The notes below the pieces were generated by a model that searched no databases, was not told the origin of the DNA, and saw only the letters and a program-made list of their open reading frames with translations. 64,000 nucleotides of DNA from Oscillospiraceae bacterium (GTDB lineage: Bacteria > Bacillota > Clostridia > Oscillospirales > Oscillospiraceae): contig SVKQ01000009.1 in the NCBI GenBank assembly GCA_015068325.1, forward strand, positions 57,745-121,744, read 5' to 3'. The translations under genes and the position numbers were made by a program. This document shows positions 18,001-27,021 of this stretch, one piece after another; position 1 is the first letter of the stretch; each line of letters begins with the position of its first letter.

Positions 18001-18631
18001 GGGTCGCGGTGTTGAAGTATCCCAGGGAGTCCACCTCGTCGCCGAAGAATTCGCAGCGCACCGGCTGTTCCGCGCCGGGGGAAAACACATCCAGAATGCC
18101 ACCCCGCAGGGCGAACTGTCCGGGCCCCTCCACCTGGTCGGACCGGGTATAGCCGGCGGCGGTGAGCCGGCGGGTCAGCTCCGCCAGGTCATAGCGGCCG
18201 TCCGCCGCCAGAGTCAGCGTGTTCTGCCGCAGCACCTCCGGCGGGATGCACCTCTGGATCAGGGCATCCACGGTGGACACCACCACGTCGGCACTCCCTG
18301 CGGCCAAGCGGTGCAGGGCGCGGAGCCGCCTGTACTCCCAGCCGCGGCTGGCGGCAGCGGAAGGACGCAGCTGCCACTCCCGTCGGGGCAGTACGGTGAC
18401 CTCCCGCTCCGTGAGCAGCCGCAGGTCGGCAGCCTGACGGTCGGCCTCCCGCTCGTCGGCGCAGAGCATCAGGAGGGGGTGTGACGTGGCTTTTTGCAGC
18501 GCGGCGGCGATCTGCGCCCGGTGTACGGGCCCCAGGCCCGTCAGCTGGGCGGGGCAGCCGTTCCGTTCCACGGCATCTGCCAGCTCTTGCAGCTGGGGCA
18601 GAGCCATCAGCTGTCTCAGTAGGTTTTCCAC
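15065..18631 (-). CDS. mfd: Transcription-repair coupling factor Mfd
   Basis: This 1188-aa DNA translocase removes RNA polymerase stalled at lesions and recruits UvrA. In order it has a UvrB-like N-terminal module (QVEGPGQFALRGGILDVFSPG, about 175-195) and a CarD-like RNA polymerase interaction domain (LTPGDLVVHVHHGIGRFAGV). These are followed by superfamily 2 helicase motifs (Walker A GDVGYGKTEVALRA, DEEQRFG, TATPIPRTL-type motif, HNRVENI, TTIIETGIDIPN, QIRGRIGRSPRRAYAYL) and a TRCF C-terminal domain. GTG at 18631 follows AAGGAGGTGAG. It is upstream of, and overlaps, the foldase gene. Confidence 0.97.
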   Translation of the reverse strand: MENLLRQLMALPQLQELADAVERNGCPAQLTGLGPVHRAQIAAALQKATSHPLLMLCADEREADRQAADLRLLTEREVTVLPRREWQLRPSAAASRGWEYRRLRALHRLAAGSADVVVSTVDALIQRCIPPEVLRQNTLTLAADGRYDLAELTRRLTAAGYTRSDQVEGPGQFALRGGILDVFSPGAEQPVRCEFFGDEVDSLGYFNTATQRRVANCAEALLLPAGEVLPHRDGETAADAAKRMETAAARLRGEGVDRLRSTLLSDAEQLRQGLTPPGPDRYMAAVYPGMTTALDYLRGDTLICLSDSARVGEALRGFLWQLKEDSAAAIEGGHLSGAFARLALSETELQSSLADFPVCQLENLPTSRCLLPPKCLWHVGAKQLSSYGGSLETAAADMEHYLAAGYRVLVLCGGQVRARNLHDLLTRRHIRAALDFSGGETPVPGTVLIGLGALSTGSEYPELKLAVLTEGQLTAPAGGRSRKTSPRRDDNRRKLQSYTDLTPGDLVVHVHHGIGRFAGVIRMPVDGVEKDYIKINYAGTDCLYVPCTSLDLVSKYIGSGGEDSEKPVRLNKLGGAEWARTTHRARAAARDLAKGLINLYAERQRLGGYAFSPDSPWQREFEDSFEYEETDDQLRAAEEIKADMEKPVPMDRLLCGDVGYGKTEVALRAVMKCIMDGKQAALLVPTTVLAQQHYATAVNRFRSFPVNIEVLSRFRSGKQLQDTLERTRQGRVDLLIGTHKLLQKNVEFKDLGLLIVDEEQRFGVAAKERLRERSRQVDTLTLSATPIPRTLNMALSGIRDMSTIEQPPQDRQSVQTYVLEHDWVIIADAIRRELGRGGQVYYLHNRVENIDAAAARLRQLLSDDVRIAVAHGRMHEADLSRTMQQMADGDIQVLVCTTIIETGIDIPNVNTLIIEDADRLGLAQLHQIRGRIGRSPRRAYAYLTYRVGKILTEVAAKRLSAIREYVEFGSGFKIAMRDLEIRGAGNLLGPEQSGYMMSVGYDMYLKLLSDAVLEQQGLAHHKRVECSADLTISAHIPERYVPSAQQRMDLYRRIAAITTDADADDLTDELLDRYGDVPASVQALLGVALLRARAVEVSVTDVTQKGRQLLFSFADTLDVAALMALCTQPRYRSRLLLSAAERPKLTLYLRDGEDALSAAGELVEQLRLQQTATQAPDDISDGKEGTAP

Positions 18632-18680
18632 GTCGTCTCACCTCCTTGTCAAAAAGTCATGAGAAATGATATGTGCGGCC

Positions 18681-19271
18681 TCAGTTGAACCGGTTCTGTG
18701 CCTCGCTGACGCCATCGCGGATCACCACCGGCACGGCGGCCACGGCGCGGTCCAGTGCCTCCATCAGCGGCTTCTGCTCGGCGCCTATGGGCCGGCCGGT
18801 GACCCAATCGGCCAGATCGTAGTCGGCGTTGTCCGGCATGCCGACCCCCACCTTGATACGGGGGAAGGCGTCGCTGCCCAGGTGCGCGATGATGCTCTTG
18901 AGCCCGTTATGGCCGCCGGCGCTGCCGCTGCCGCGGATGCGCAGCCGGCCAGCCGGCAGGGAGACATCGTCGGAGATCACCAGCACGCGCTCCGGCGGGA
19001 TCTTGTAAAACCGGGCGGCCTGCCCCACGGCCTCGCCGCTGAGGTTCATGTAGGTCTGGGGCTTCATCACCAGCACCCTCTCGCCACCCAGCCTGGCCTC
19101 TGCTGTCCAGGCCTTGAAACGCAGCTTGTTGAACTTGAAATGCTCCAGCTCCGCCAGCTTATCCACGGCCAGAAAGCCCATGTTGTGGCGGGTGGACTCG
19201 TATTTGGACCCGGGATTGCCCAGCCCCACCACCAGCCATGTGAAACCGCCCGTATCACGCCGGAAGATCAT
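18681..19271 (-). CDS. pth: Peptidyl-tRNA hydrolase
   Basis: This 196-aa enzyme releases peptides from drop-off peptidyl-tRNA. It has LVVGLGNPGSKYESTRHNMGF (catalytic His in TRHN), MKPQTYMNLSG, DDVSLPAGRLRIR and GSAGGHNGLKSI, the full Pth signature. The start at 19271 has AAGGAG 10 bases upstream; a start at 19316 would add 15 unconserved residues. prs lies upstream and mfd downstream on the same strand. The prs terminator intervenes, so pth likely uses the extended -10 promoter at 19353-19361. Confidence 0.95.
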   Translation of the reverse strand: MIFRRDTGGFTWLVVGLGNPGSKYESTRHNMGFLAVDKLAELEHFKFNKLRFKAWTAEARLGGERVLVMKPQTYMNLSGEAVGQAARFYKIPPERVLVISDDVSLPAGRLRIRGSGSAGGHNGLKSIIAHLGSDAFPRIKVGVGMPDNADYDLADWVTGRPIGAEQKPLMEALDRAVAAVPVVIRDGVSEAQNRFN

Positions 19272-19319
19272 ATGTACCACGCTCCTTGGCGAAAAAATGG
19301 GGATCTTGTCGTCCACGGC

Positions 19320-19351
19320 AAAAAACAGGGGGGCCGCGTCAGCGACCCCCC
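19320..19351 (-). terminator. Terminator of prs
   Basis: GGGGGG-C-CGC (19328-19337) pairs with GCG-A-CCCCCC (19342-19351) apart from one C/A mismatch. TTTTTT follows on the minus strand (19320-19325). The hairpin is also at the predicted 5' end of the pth transcript. Confidence 0.8.
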
Positions 19352-19352
19352 T

Positions 19353-19361
19353 ATTATATCA
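19353..19361 (-). promoter_or_regulatory. Extended -10 promoter for pth, overlapping the prs 3' end
   Basis: The minus strand reads TGATATAAT (TATAAT at 19353-19358) a few bases beyond the prs stop and directly before the terminator hairpin. The -35 region is poor (GTTCAA at 16 bp). Confidence 0.5.
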
Positions 19362-19370
19362 CGCTTTCAG

Positions 19371-20330
19371 TCAGTTGAACAGCTTGGCGATGGAAATTTC
19401 CTGATAGATACGCTCGATAGCCTCGCCGAACATAGGCGCCACAGACAGATACTTGATCTTGCTGCAGCTGGCGCCCAGCTCCACGGGCAGGGTATTCAGC
19501 AGTGCCAGCTCGTGGATCACGCTGCCCTCGACGCGCTCCAGCGCCGGGCCGGAGAGCAGGCCGTGGCTGGCGCAGGCGTACACATTGCGGGCGCCGCCCA
19601 CCTCGACGATGGCCTTGGCAGCGTTGCACAGGGAGCCGGCGGTGTCCACCATGTCGTCAAAGAGGATGCAGTCCTTGCCGGCCACGTCGCCGATCACGTT
19701 CATGACCTCGCTCTGGTTGGCCTTCTGGCGGCGCTTGTCCACGATGGCCAGCCCCATGTGCAGCTTCTGGGCAAAGGTGCGGGCGCGGGCCACGGAGCCC
19801 ACGTCGGGGGAGACAACTACCATGTCCTCGGCCTTCTCGCCGAACTTCTTGGCGTAATAGTCCACGAAAACGGGGTTGCCGAACAGATTGTCTACGGGGA
19901 TATCAAAGAAGCCCTGAATCTGAGATGCGTGCAGATCCATGGTCAGCACCCGGTCAGCGCCGGCGGCGGTGATCATGTTGGCCACCAGCTTGGCGGAGAT
20001 GGGATCGCGGCTTTTGGCCTTGCGGTCCTGACGGGCATAACCAAAGTAGGGGATCACGGCGGTGATGCGGCCGGCGGAGGCGCGGCGGCAGGCGTCGGTC
20101 ATGATGAGCAGCTCCATCAGACTGTCGTTGACGGGTTTGCAGGTGGAGTTGATCAGGAACACATCGCTGCCGCGGACGGTCTCATATAGGGAGACGGAGA
20201 CCTCGCCGTCAGCGAAGCGCTTGACCTCGCTCTCGCCCAGCTTGGTGCCGATGACCTTGCAGATCTCCGCCGCCAGGGCGGGGTTGGAGTTGCCGGTGAA
20301 AATCTTGATGTCCTTGCCGTGAGAAATCAT
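19371..20330 (-). CDS. prs: Ribose-phosphate pyrophosphokinase (PRPP synthetase)
   Basis: This 319-aa enzyme makes PRPP from ribose-5-phosphate and ATP. Signatures are FADGEVSVSL, YFGYARQDRK, the metal-binding DLHASQIQGFFDIPVDNL, DKRRQKANQSEVMNVIGDV and the PRPP loop DDMVDTAGSL. The start is ambiguous: ATG at 20330 matches the family N-terminus, while a GTG at 20342 would add four residues. Neither has a strong ribosome binding site. It lies 81 bases downstream of glmU on the same strand, the classic glmU-prs-pth order of Firmicutes. Confidence 0.96.
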   Translation of the reverse strand: MISHGKDIKIFTGNSNPALAAEICKVIGTKLGESEVKRFADGEVSVSLYETVRGSDVFLINSTCKPVNDSLMELLIMTDACRRASAGRITAVIPYFGYARQDRKAKSRDPISAKLVANMITAAGADRVLTMDLHASQIQGFFDIPVDNLFGNPVFVDYYAKKFGEKAEDMVVVSPDVGSVARARTFAQKLHMGLAIVDKRRQKANQSEVMNVIGDVAGKDCILFDDMVDTAGSLCNAAKAIVEVGGARNVYACASHGLLSGPALERVEGSVIHELALLNTLPVELGASCSKIKYLSVAPMFGEAIERIYQEISIAKLFN

Positions 20331-20411
20331 TTTTGCACACACTCGCTTTCTTTCGTATTATCAAAATCGGTTTCTCATATAGAGGCAGACCTGTCGGCCT
20401 GATACTCACGC

Positions 20412-21428
20412 TTAAGACTCTTCCTTTTTCCAGCCCCTGCGGAACCAGGCGGCCCAGCCGGGCTTGTTGCTCTGTCGCACTCGGGCGATGGCCAGCGCGT
20501 CGGCGGGCACATCTGTGGTGATGGTGGAGCCGGCGGCGGTGTAGGAACCGTTGCCCAGCGTCACCGGAGCGATCAGATTGGTGTTGCAGCCCAGGAACAC
20601 ATCGTCGCCGATGGTGCAGCGGTACTTTTTGTGTCCGTCAAAATTGGTGGTCACGGTGCCGCAGCCGAAGTTCACCCGCTGTCCCACATCGCTGTCGCCC
20701 ACATAGGTCAGGTGGGAGATCTTGGTGCCGTCGCCGATGACGGAGTTCTTTACCTCCACAAAGTCGCCCACCCGGCAGCCGTCGCCGATGGTGCAGTCCG
20801 GCCGGACGTAGGCGAAGGGCCCTACGGTGGTGTGGGCGCCGATGACGCTCTCGTTGACCTGGGAGGCGTTGACGGTGGTCCCCTTACCGATCGAGCTGTC
20901 CCGGATCATGGTGTTTGGGCCGATCTCGCAGCCGGCGGCGATATGGGTCTTGCCCCGGAGAACGGTGCCCGGCAGCAGAGTGACACCGGACTCGACGGTG
21001 CAGGTGGGGTCCACATAGGTGTTGGCGGGGTCGATCACGGTGACGCCCCGTGCCTGCAGGCGATCCATCTGGACTTGACGCCACAGGGGAGATGCGGCCT
21101 GCAGTGCCTCGACGGAATCGAAGGAGGCGAAGCCGTCCGCGCTCTTACAATCGGACAGGGGCAGCACAGGATGGTCGATCACCAGCATCTCGCCGGTGAT
21201 TTCCGCCTTGCTGTGCACCTCAGCGCCGGCAAAGGCGGCCACAGCCTGCTGCGCTTCCGCCTGCCATTCCTCGCCGCAGACAACAAAAAACCGCTCCACG
21301 CCGCGCGCGGCCAACTCCTGACATACCCAAGTCAGCACCGGGCAGAACAGGATGGGGCGCAGCATGAGCGGCTTCTCTCCGGCGGCCTGACCGTTCCGGA
21401 GATCCAGCAGCGCGATATGATAGGCCAT
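20412..21428 (-). CDS. glmU: GlmU-like N-acetyltransferase with eroded uridyltransferase domain
   Basis: This 338-aa protein lies in the glmU-prs-pth context but is far shorter than bifunctional GlmU (about 455). The C-terminal left-handed beta-helix is intact: RPDCTIGDGCRVGDFVEVKNS, HLTYVGDSDVGQRVNFGCGTVTTNFDGHKKYRC and IAPVTLGNGSYTAAGSTI, the glucosamine-1-phosphate acetyltransferase half. The N-terminal part (about 1-115) keeps scraps of a nucleotidyltransferase fold (PLMLRPILFCPVLTWVCQEL) but has no LAAGxGTRM pyrophosphorylase signature. Uridyl transfer to GlcNAc-1-phosphate must then be done by another enzyme, by inference. The start is preceded by GGGGGAGG. Confidence 0.85.
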   Translation of the reverse strand: MAYHIALLDLRNGQAAGEKPLMLRPILFCPVLTWVCQELAARGVERFFVVCGEEWQAEAQQAVAAFAGAEVHSKAEITGEMLVIDHPVLPLSDCKSADGFASFDSVEALQAASPLWRQVQMDRLQARGVTVIDPANTYVDPTCTVESGVTLLPGTVLRGKTHIAAGCEIGPNTMIRDSSIGKGTTVNASQVNESVIGAHTTVGPFAYVRPDCTIGDGCRVGDFVEVKNSVIGDGTKISHLTYVGDSDVGQRVNFGCGTVTTNFDGHKKYRCTIGDDVFLGCNTNLIAPVTLGNGSYTAAGSTITTDVPADALAIARVRQSNKPGWAAWFRRGWKKEES

Positions 21429-21675
21429 CGGAACCTCCCCCTCTCGCCATCAGTTCTTCTTCTGTTTCCCATTATAGCAGGCCTGTACGGAAAATCCAGT
21501 AGTTTCCGTGAAAAAATTTGCCGATATTTTCAGAAAATGACGGGTATCCAGACGCAGAGGGCGCCGCCGCCGGAGACCCGGTGGAGCAAAGCTGTGCAGA
21601 ATGTCGGTTTTTCCCGCAAAGTGTCACATAATTTTTATATTTTTCTAAAAAACCGGAATTTTTTGAAATTGATAG
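21429..21675. other. Divergent intergenic region glmU / trmL
   Basis: It holds a minus-strand -10 box TATAAT (21471-21476) for glmU and an AT-rich stretch (21600-21675) ahead of the trmL promoter. I see no RNA gene or ORF in it. Confidence 0.5.
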
Positions 21676-21704
21676 TTGAATTTTTAAAACTCTTGGATTA
21701 CAAT
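21676..21704 (+). promoter_or_regulatory. Promoter of the trmL-pgk-tpiA-gpmI operon
   Basis: TTGAAT (21676-21681) and TACAAT (21699-21704), 17-bp spacer, in an AT-rich context 29 bases before trmL. Confidence 0.7.
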
Positions 21705-21732
21705 GTGTATCCTGAATGGGGGTGGAGGAGGC

Positions 21733-22257
21733 ATGCTGCATATCGTGCTGGTGGAGCCGGAGATCCCCCAGAACTGCGGCAACATCGCCCGCACCTGTGC
21801 CGCCACCGGCAGCCGGCTGCATCTGGTCCGCCCTCTGGGCTTCGACATCTCCGACCGGGCGGTGCGCCGGGCCGGACTGGACTATTGGCATCTGGTGGAG
21901 GTGTTCGACTACGCGGACATCCACGCCTTTTTTGCCGCCCACCCCGACGCTATGGCGGACGGCTGGCTGGCCACCACCAAGGCGCCCCGGGACTATACCT
22001 GTGCCCGTTTTTCACCGGACAGCTGGCTGTTCTTCGGCAAGGAGACGGCAGGCCTGCCGGCGTGGCTGCGGGAGCGGTACCGAGACCGCTGCATTCGTCT
22101 GCCCATGCGTGGAGGGGCCAGAAGCCTGAACTTGAGCAACTCGGTGGCCGTCATGACCTATGAGGCGCTGCGGCAGAACGGCTTTCCCGGTCTGACAGGC
22201 ACGGGGGAGATGGCGGCAGAGCAACCTGATATCTCTGTAGGAGGAAATGTGCTATGA
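21733..22257 (+). CDS. trmL: tRNA (cytidine/uridine-34 2'-O)-methyltransferase TrmL (SpoU family)
   Basis: This 174-aa SPOUT methyltransferase modifies the wobble ribose of tRNA Leu isoacceptors. It shows [33 protein letters not shown] and the knot motif [33 protein letters not shown] precedes the start. Its stop overlaps the pgk start by 4 bases (ATGA). A tRNA modification gene therefore heads a glycolytic operon, and its translation is coupled to Pgk. Confidence 0.93.
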   Translation: MLHIVLVEPEIPQNCGNIARTCAATGSRLHLVRPLGFDISDRAVRRAGLDYWHLVEVFDYADIHAFFAAHPDAMADGWLATTKAPRDYTCARFSPDSWLFFGKETAGLPAWLRERYRDRCIRLPMRGGARSLNLSNSVAVMTYEALRQNGFPGLTGTGEMAAEQPDISVGGNVL

Positions 22258-23522
22258 ACTACAACAAAAAGACCATCATGGACGTGGACGTGGCGGGGAA
22301 GAAGATCCTGCTGCGCTGCGATTTCAACGTGCCCCAGGACAAGAAGACCGGCGCCATCACCAGCGACAAGCGTATCGTGGCGGCGCTGCCCACCATCCGC
22401 TATCTGCTGGAGCGGGGCGCGGCCGTCATCGCCTGCTCCCATCTGGGAAAGCCGGCGGCCACCTTTTCCTCCTATGTGAAAAAGCAGGTGGAGAAGGGGA
22501 AGAACGAGGCGGACATCACCGAGGAGGAGTGGCGTCAGTCCCTGCGCAAGCTGACGCTGGCCCCCGTGGCTGAGCGGCTTGGTGAGCTGTTGGGACAGGA
22601 GGTCATCTTCGCCGCCGATGTGGTGGGCGAGGATGCACGCACCAAGGCCGCCGCGCTGCAGGGCGGCCAGATCATGCTGCTGGAGAACACCCGTTTTGAA
22701 AAGGGCGAGACCAAGAACGACCCGGAGCTGGCCCGCGCCATGGCCGACATGGCGGAGCTGTATGTGTCCGATGCCTTCGGCTCCGTACACAGGGCCCACG
22801 CCTCCACCGCCGGTGTAGCGGCGTATCTGCCGGCCGTCAGCGGCCTGCTGGTGGCCCGGGAGCTGGAGATCATGGGCGGCGCGCTGAACGACCCCAAGCG
22901 TCCCTTCGTGGCGGTGCTGGGCGGTGCCAAGGTCAGCGACAAGCTGGGCGTCATCAACAACCTGCTGGATAAAGCCGACACCGTCATCATCGGCGGCGGT
23001 ATGGCCTATACCTTTGCCAAAGCTCAGGGCGGCTCCATCGGCGGCAGCCTCTGCGAGAACGACAAGCTGGACTACGCGCGGGACATGCTCGCCAAAGCGA
23101 AGGAGCGGGGCGTGGAGTTGCTGTTGCCCGCCGACACGCTGGCGGCAAAGGAGTTTTCCGCCGACGCCGAGGCCGTGGTGGTGCCCACCGATGCCATCCC
23201 CGACGACATGCAGGGCCTGGACATCGGTCCCGAGACCACGGAGAGCTTCTGCACGGCGGTGCAGGGCGCCGGCACCGTGGTATGGAACGGCCCCATGGGC
23301 GTGTTTGAGTTCGAGCGCTTTGCCGGTGGCACCCGCGCTATGGCGAAGGCACTGGCCGAGAGCGGAGCCGTCACCATCGTGGGCGGCGGCGACAGCGCGG
23401 CGGCCGTGGAGCAGATGGGTTATGCCGACCGCATCACCCACATCAGCACCGGCGGCGGCGCCTCTCTGGAGTTCCTGGAAGGCAAGGAACTGCCGGGCGT
23501 GGCCTGCCTGCTGGATAAATAA
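22254..23522 (+). CDS. pgk: Phosphoglycerate kinase
   Basis: This 422-aa glycolytic kinase transfers phosphate from 1,3-bisphosphoglycerate to ADP. It has [11 protein letters not shown], the substrate arginines in [43 protein letters not shown], the nucleotide motif WNGPMGVFE and [20 protein letters not shown] precedes the start, inside the end of trmL. About 30 residues around 75-105 ([25 protein letters not shown]) form a longer linker than in most bacterial enzymes; clostridial relatives vary here. Confidence 0.97.
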   Translation: MNYNKKTIMDVDVAGKKILLRCDFNVPQDKKTGAITSDKRIVAALPTIRYLLERGAAVIACSHLGKPAATFSSYVKKQVEKGKNEADITEEEWRQSLRKLTLAPVAERLGELLGQEVIFAADVVGEDARTKAAALQGGQIMLLENTRFEKGETKNDPELARAMADMAELYVSDAFGSVHRAHASTAGVAAYLPAVSGLLVARELEIMGGALNDPKRPFVAVLGGAKVSDKLGVINNLLDKADTVIIGGGMAYTFAKAQGGSIGGSLCENDKLDYARDMLAKAKERGVELLLPADTLAAKEFSADAEAVVVPTDAIPDDMQGLDIGPETTESFCTAVQGAGTVVWNGPMGVFEFERFAGGTRAMAKALAESGAVTIVGGGDSAAAVEQMGYADRITHISTGGGASLEFLEGKELPGVACLLDK

Positions 23523-23589
23523 GCGGCCGTATCATGTTTTTGCATGCTTTGCATATCATAATAAATATACAGACAGAGGAGCAAATCGT

Positions 23590-24363
<774 letters not shown>

Positions 24364-24430
24364 ACGACCCTGCATCATTGAGGAGAGGATCAAGGCCTGC
24401 CCGTCCGGGCGGGCCCATGGAGGTTTTCCC

Positions 24431-25942
24431 ATGAACAAGACACCGACAACGCTGATCATCATGGACGGCTTTGGTCTGGCAGCCGCCAGCGACACCAACG
24501 CGGTATCTCTGGCCGACACGCCCGTGCTGGATCGGTTGATGAAGGAGTATGCTCACACCACGCTGTCCGCCAGCGGGCTGGACGTGGGCCTGCCCGAGGG
24601 GCAGATGGGCAACAGCGAGGTGGGTCACACCAACATCGGCGGCGGCCGTGTGGTGTTCCAGGACCTGCCCCGTATCAGCCGCGCCATTGACGACGGCTCA
24701 TTTTTCCGGAACGATGCCTACAACCGCGCCATGGATGCCTGCCTGGAAAAGGGCACCAGCCTGCATCTGTATGGCCTGCTGAGCGACGGCGGCGTCCATT
24801 CCCACATCACCCACCTGTACGCGCTGCTGCGCATGGCGAAGGATAAGGGTCTGCAGAGGGTCTATATCCATTGCTTCTTGGATGGCCGCGACGTGTCCCC
24901 TACCAGCGGGAAGGACTTTGTAGCCGCTCTGCGGGACAAGTGCGCTGAGCTCGGTGTGGGAAAGATCGCCACGGTCATGGGACGCTATTACGCCATGGAC
25001 CGTGACAAGCGCTGGGAACGGCTGTCCCGCGCCTATGACGCCATGGTCTACGGCGAGGGCGTCCAGAACGGCGATCCGGTGGATGCCGTGGCCCAGTCCT
25101 ATGCCGCCGGCATCACCGACGAGTTTGTGGAGCCGGTGGTGTGCGATGCCGAGGGCACCATTTCCGACAACGACAGCGTGATTTTTTTCAACTTCCGGCC
25201 CGACCGGGCCCGGGAGATTACCCGGGCCATCGCGGACCCGGCGTTCGACGGCTTCCAGCGGGAGTTTTTCCCCACCGTTTACGTGTGCAACACAGAGTAT
25301 GACGCCTCCATGCCAAACGTGACGGTGGCCTGGCCCCGTATCCAGGTGAAAAACGGCTTGGGCGAGTACCTCAGCTCCCTGGGCATGACCCAGCTGCGTA
25401 TCGCCGAGACGGAGAAGTACGCCCACGTGACGTTTTTCTTCAACGGCGGCGTGGAGACTCAGTACCCCGGCGAGGACCGGGTGCTGGTGGCATCCCCCAA
25501 GGTAGCCACCTACGATCTGCAGCCGGAAATGAGCGCGTATGAGGTGTGCGACAAGTGCGTGGAGCGCATCCGCTCCGGCGCCTACGACGTGGTGATCCTC
25601 AATTTCGCCAACTGCGACATGGTGGGCCACACCGGCGTGCTGGAGGCTGCGGTCAAGGCGGTGGAGACCGTGGACGAGTGTGTAGGCCGCGTGGTGGATG
25701 CCACGCTGGGGATGGGCGGCATCGCCATGATCACCGCCGATCACGGCAATGCCGAGCAGATGGCCCAGGCCGACGGCTCCCCCATGACAGCCCACACCAC
25801 CAATCCCGTGCCCTTCATCCTCTGCGGCGCCGGCACGGAGTTGCGGCCCGGCCGCCTGGCCGACATCGCCCCCACTATTCTGGACGTGATGGGCCTGGCC
25901 TGCCCGCCGGAGATGGACGGCAGGACGTTGATCGTCAAATAG
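24431..25942 (+). CDS. gpmI: 2,3-bisphosphoglycerate-independent phosphoglycerate mutase
   Basis: This 503-aa metalloenzyme of the alkaline-phosphatase superfamily converts 3- to 2-phosphoglycerate. It shows LIIMDGFGL (metal Asp), the phospho-serine motif QMGNSEVGHTNIGGGRVV, FLDGRDVSPTSG, FNFRPDRAREITRA, NFANCDMVGHTG and ADHGNAEQM. GGAGGT precedes ATG 24431. It is the last gene of trmL-pgk-tpiA-gpmI and is followed by a hairpin terminator. Enolase is not in the window. Confidence 0.97.
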   Translation: MNKTPTTLIIMDGFGLAAASDTNAVSLADTPVLDRLMKEYAHTTLSASGLDVGLPEGQMGNSEVGHTNIGGGRVVFQDLPRISRAIDDGSFFRNDAYNRAMDACLEKGTSLHLYGLLSDGGVHSHITHLYALLRMAKDKGLQRVYIHCFLDGRDVSPTSGKDFVAALRDKCAELGVGKIATVMGRYYAMDRDKRWERLSRAYDAMVYGEGVQNGDPVDAVAQSYAAGITDEFVEPVVCDAEGTISDNDSVIFFNFRPDRAREITRAIADPAFDGFQREFFPTVYVCNTEYDASMPNVTVAWPRIQVKNGLGEYLSSLGMTQLRIAETEKYAHVTFFFNGGVETQYPGEDRVLVASPKVATYDLQPEMSAYEVCDKCVERIRSGAYDVVILNFANCDMVGHTGVLEAAVKAVETVDECVGRVVDATLGMGGIAMITADHGNAEQMAQADGSPMTAHTTNPVPFILCGAGTELRPGRLADIAPTILDVMGLACPPEMDGRTLIVK

Positions 25943-25982
25943 CCTCATTCATTTTTTGCTGCGCATATCGTGTATAAAAGGA

Positions 25983-26021
25983 CCTCTGGCTGCTCATACT
26001 GGAGCCAGAGGTTCTCTTTTT
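25983..26021 (+). terminator. Terminator of the glycolytic operon
   Basis: CCTCTGGCT (25983-25991) pairs with AGCCAGAGG (26003-26011), followed by TTCTCTTTTT. Confidence 0.85.
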
Positions 26022-26095
26022 GAGAGCCGTTCGGCCCGCCGCAGGCCGGCACGATGCGGCAGCCGGGGCAATACCCGGCCCGGAAAGGTACAGAT

Positions 26096-26809
26096 ATGAG
26101 CGAGCACAAGAGATCCGGATCGATCATGAGCGGCAAGGGCGGCTACATAGCCCTTGCTATGTGTATGGTGGTGGCCGGCATCATCACGCTGCTGGTCATG
26201 GAATCTCCCCGCGCGAACACGGCGCAGGAGCCCACGCAGACGGAGACGCCGGCAGTACAGGAGGATCCGATGCCGGCGGCCCCGGTCATCGAGCCGGAAG
26301 AGGTGGAGGATCTGCCCCGGCCGGTGGAGATCCTGCCGGAGGAGACGGAACCCGCCGCGCCGAATAAGCCGGCGGAGGAGATCCCCTCGCCGGAGGAGCT
26401 GGTGCCGCAGGTGGTCTCTCCGCTGGACGGTACCACAGTGACGGTGTTCAGCATGACGGAGCTGATGTATGACGAGACCATGGCCGATTGGCGCACCCAC
26501 AGCGGTGTGGATATCCAGGCTGGCGAGGGCGACGCGGTGAAGACCGCTGCCGACGGCACCGTGCTGACGGTGGCCGAGGACGAGCTGATGGGCTATACCG
26601 TGGTCATTGAACACGCCGGCGGCTACACCACCCAGTACAGCAGCCTGACGGAGGATCCGCCGGTGGAGGCGGGGCAGCCGGTCAGCGCCGGGCAGATCAT
26701 CGGCTTCGTGGGCAACACCGCCGCCGCCGAGAGTACCATGGGTCCCCACCTGCACTTCTCGGTGAGTCTGGACGGGGAACCCGTCGATCCCCAGGAGTAC
26801 GTGGGATAA
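26096..26809 (+). CDS. Membrane-anchored M23 family metallopeptidase (SpoIIQ/LytM-like)
   Basis: This 237-aa protein has an N-terminal membrane anchor (about 15-36) and a Pro/Glu-rich linker (38-105). The C-terminal LytM-type peptidase domain has HSGVDIQA (His135, Asp139) and GPHLHF (His218, His220), a complete zinc site. Architecture and clostridial context resemble SpoIIQ, which docks with SpoIIIAH during engulfment, but the same layout is used by cell-wall endopeptidases. No sporulation partner is adjacent. The start follows GGAAAGG. Confidence 0.88.
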   Translation: MSEHKRSGSIMSGKGGYIALAMCMVVAGIITLLVMESPRANTAQEPTQTETPAVQEDPMPAAPVIEPEEVEDLPRPVEILPEETEPAAPNKPAEEIPSPEELVPQVVSPLDGTTVTVFSMTELMYDETMADWRTHSGVDIQAGEGDAVKTAADGTVLTVAEDELMGYTVVIEHAGGYTTQYSSLTEDPPVEAGQPVSAGQIIGFVGNTAAAESTMGPHLHFSVSLDGEPVDPQEYVG

Positions 26810-26815
26810 ATCATT

Positions 26816-26842
26816 CGGGAAAGCGGCGATGCCGCTTTCCCG
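26816..26842 (+). terminator. Hairpin after the M23 peptidase gene
   Basis: A perfect 12-bp stem (26816-26827 with 26831-26842, loop GAT). No U-tract follows, so it is either a weak terminator or a 3' stabilising hairpin. The following 130 bases contain two small stem-loops but nothing I can name. Confidence 0.5.
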
Positions 26843-26978
26843 AGCCGAATCATAGTCTGTTGCGCGTACTCACTGGTGTGAGAGGCTCCAACACTTGCAG
26901 GCTGAGTAGTGTATTCTGCCACATGTACACCGTGGCAAAAAACGATCAAAATCCTTCCGCCGCTGCGGTAATCATAAT

Positions 26979-27008
26979 AAAAGGTGCCCCCATATGGGGG
27001 CACCTTTT
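26979..27008 (-). terminator. Terminator of prfB
   Basis: A 30-base perfect palindrome (AAAAGGTGCCCCC arm, centre CATATG) 14 bases beyond the prfB stop. It is symmetrical and so bidirectional. Confidence 0.88.
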
Positions 27009-27021
27009 GCCGTCCGGAGGT

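Noticed and set aside
26843..26978. Possible small RNA or broken gene between the M23 gene and the prfB terminator
   Set aside because: Only two small stem-loops, no promoter-terminator pair and no similarity that I recognise.
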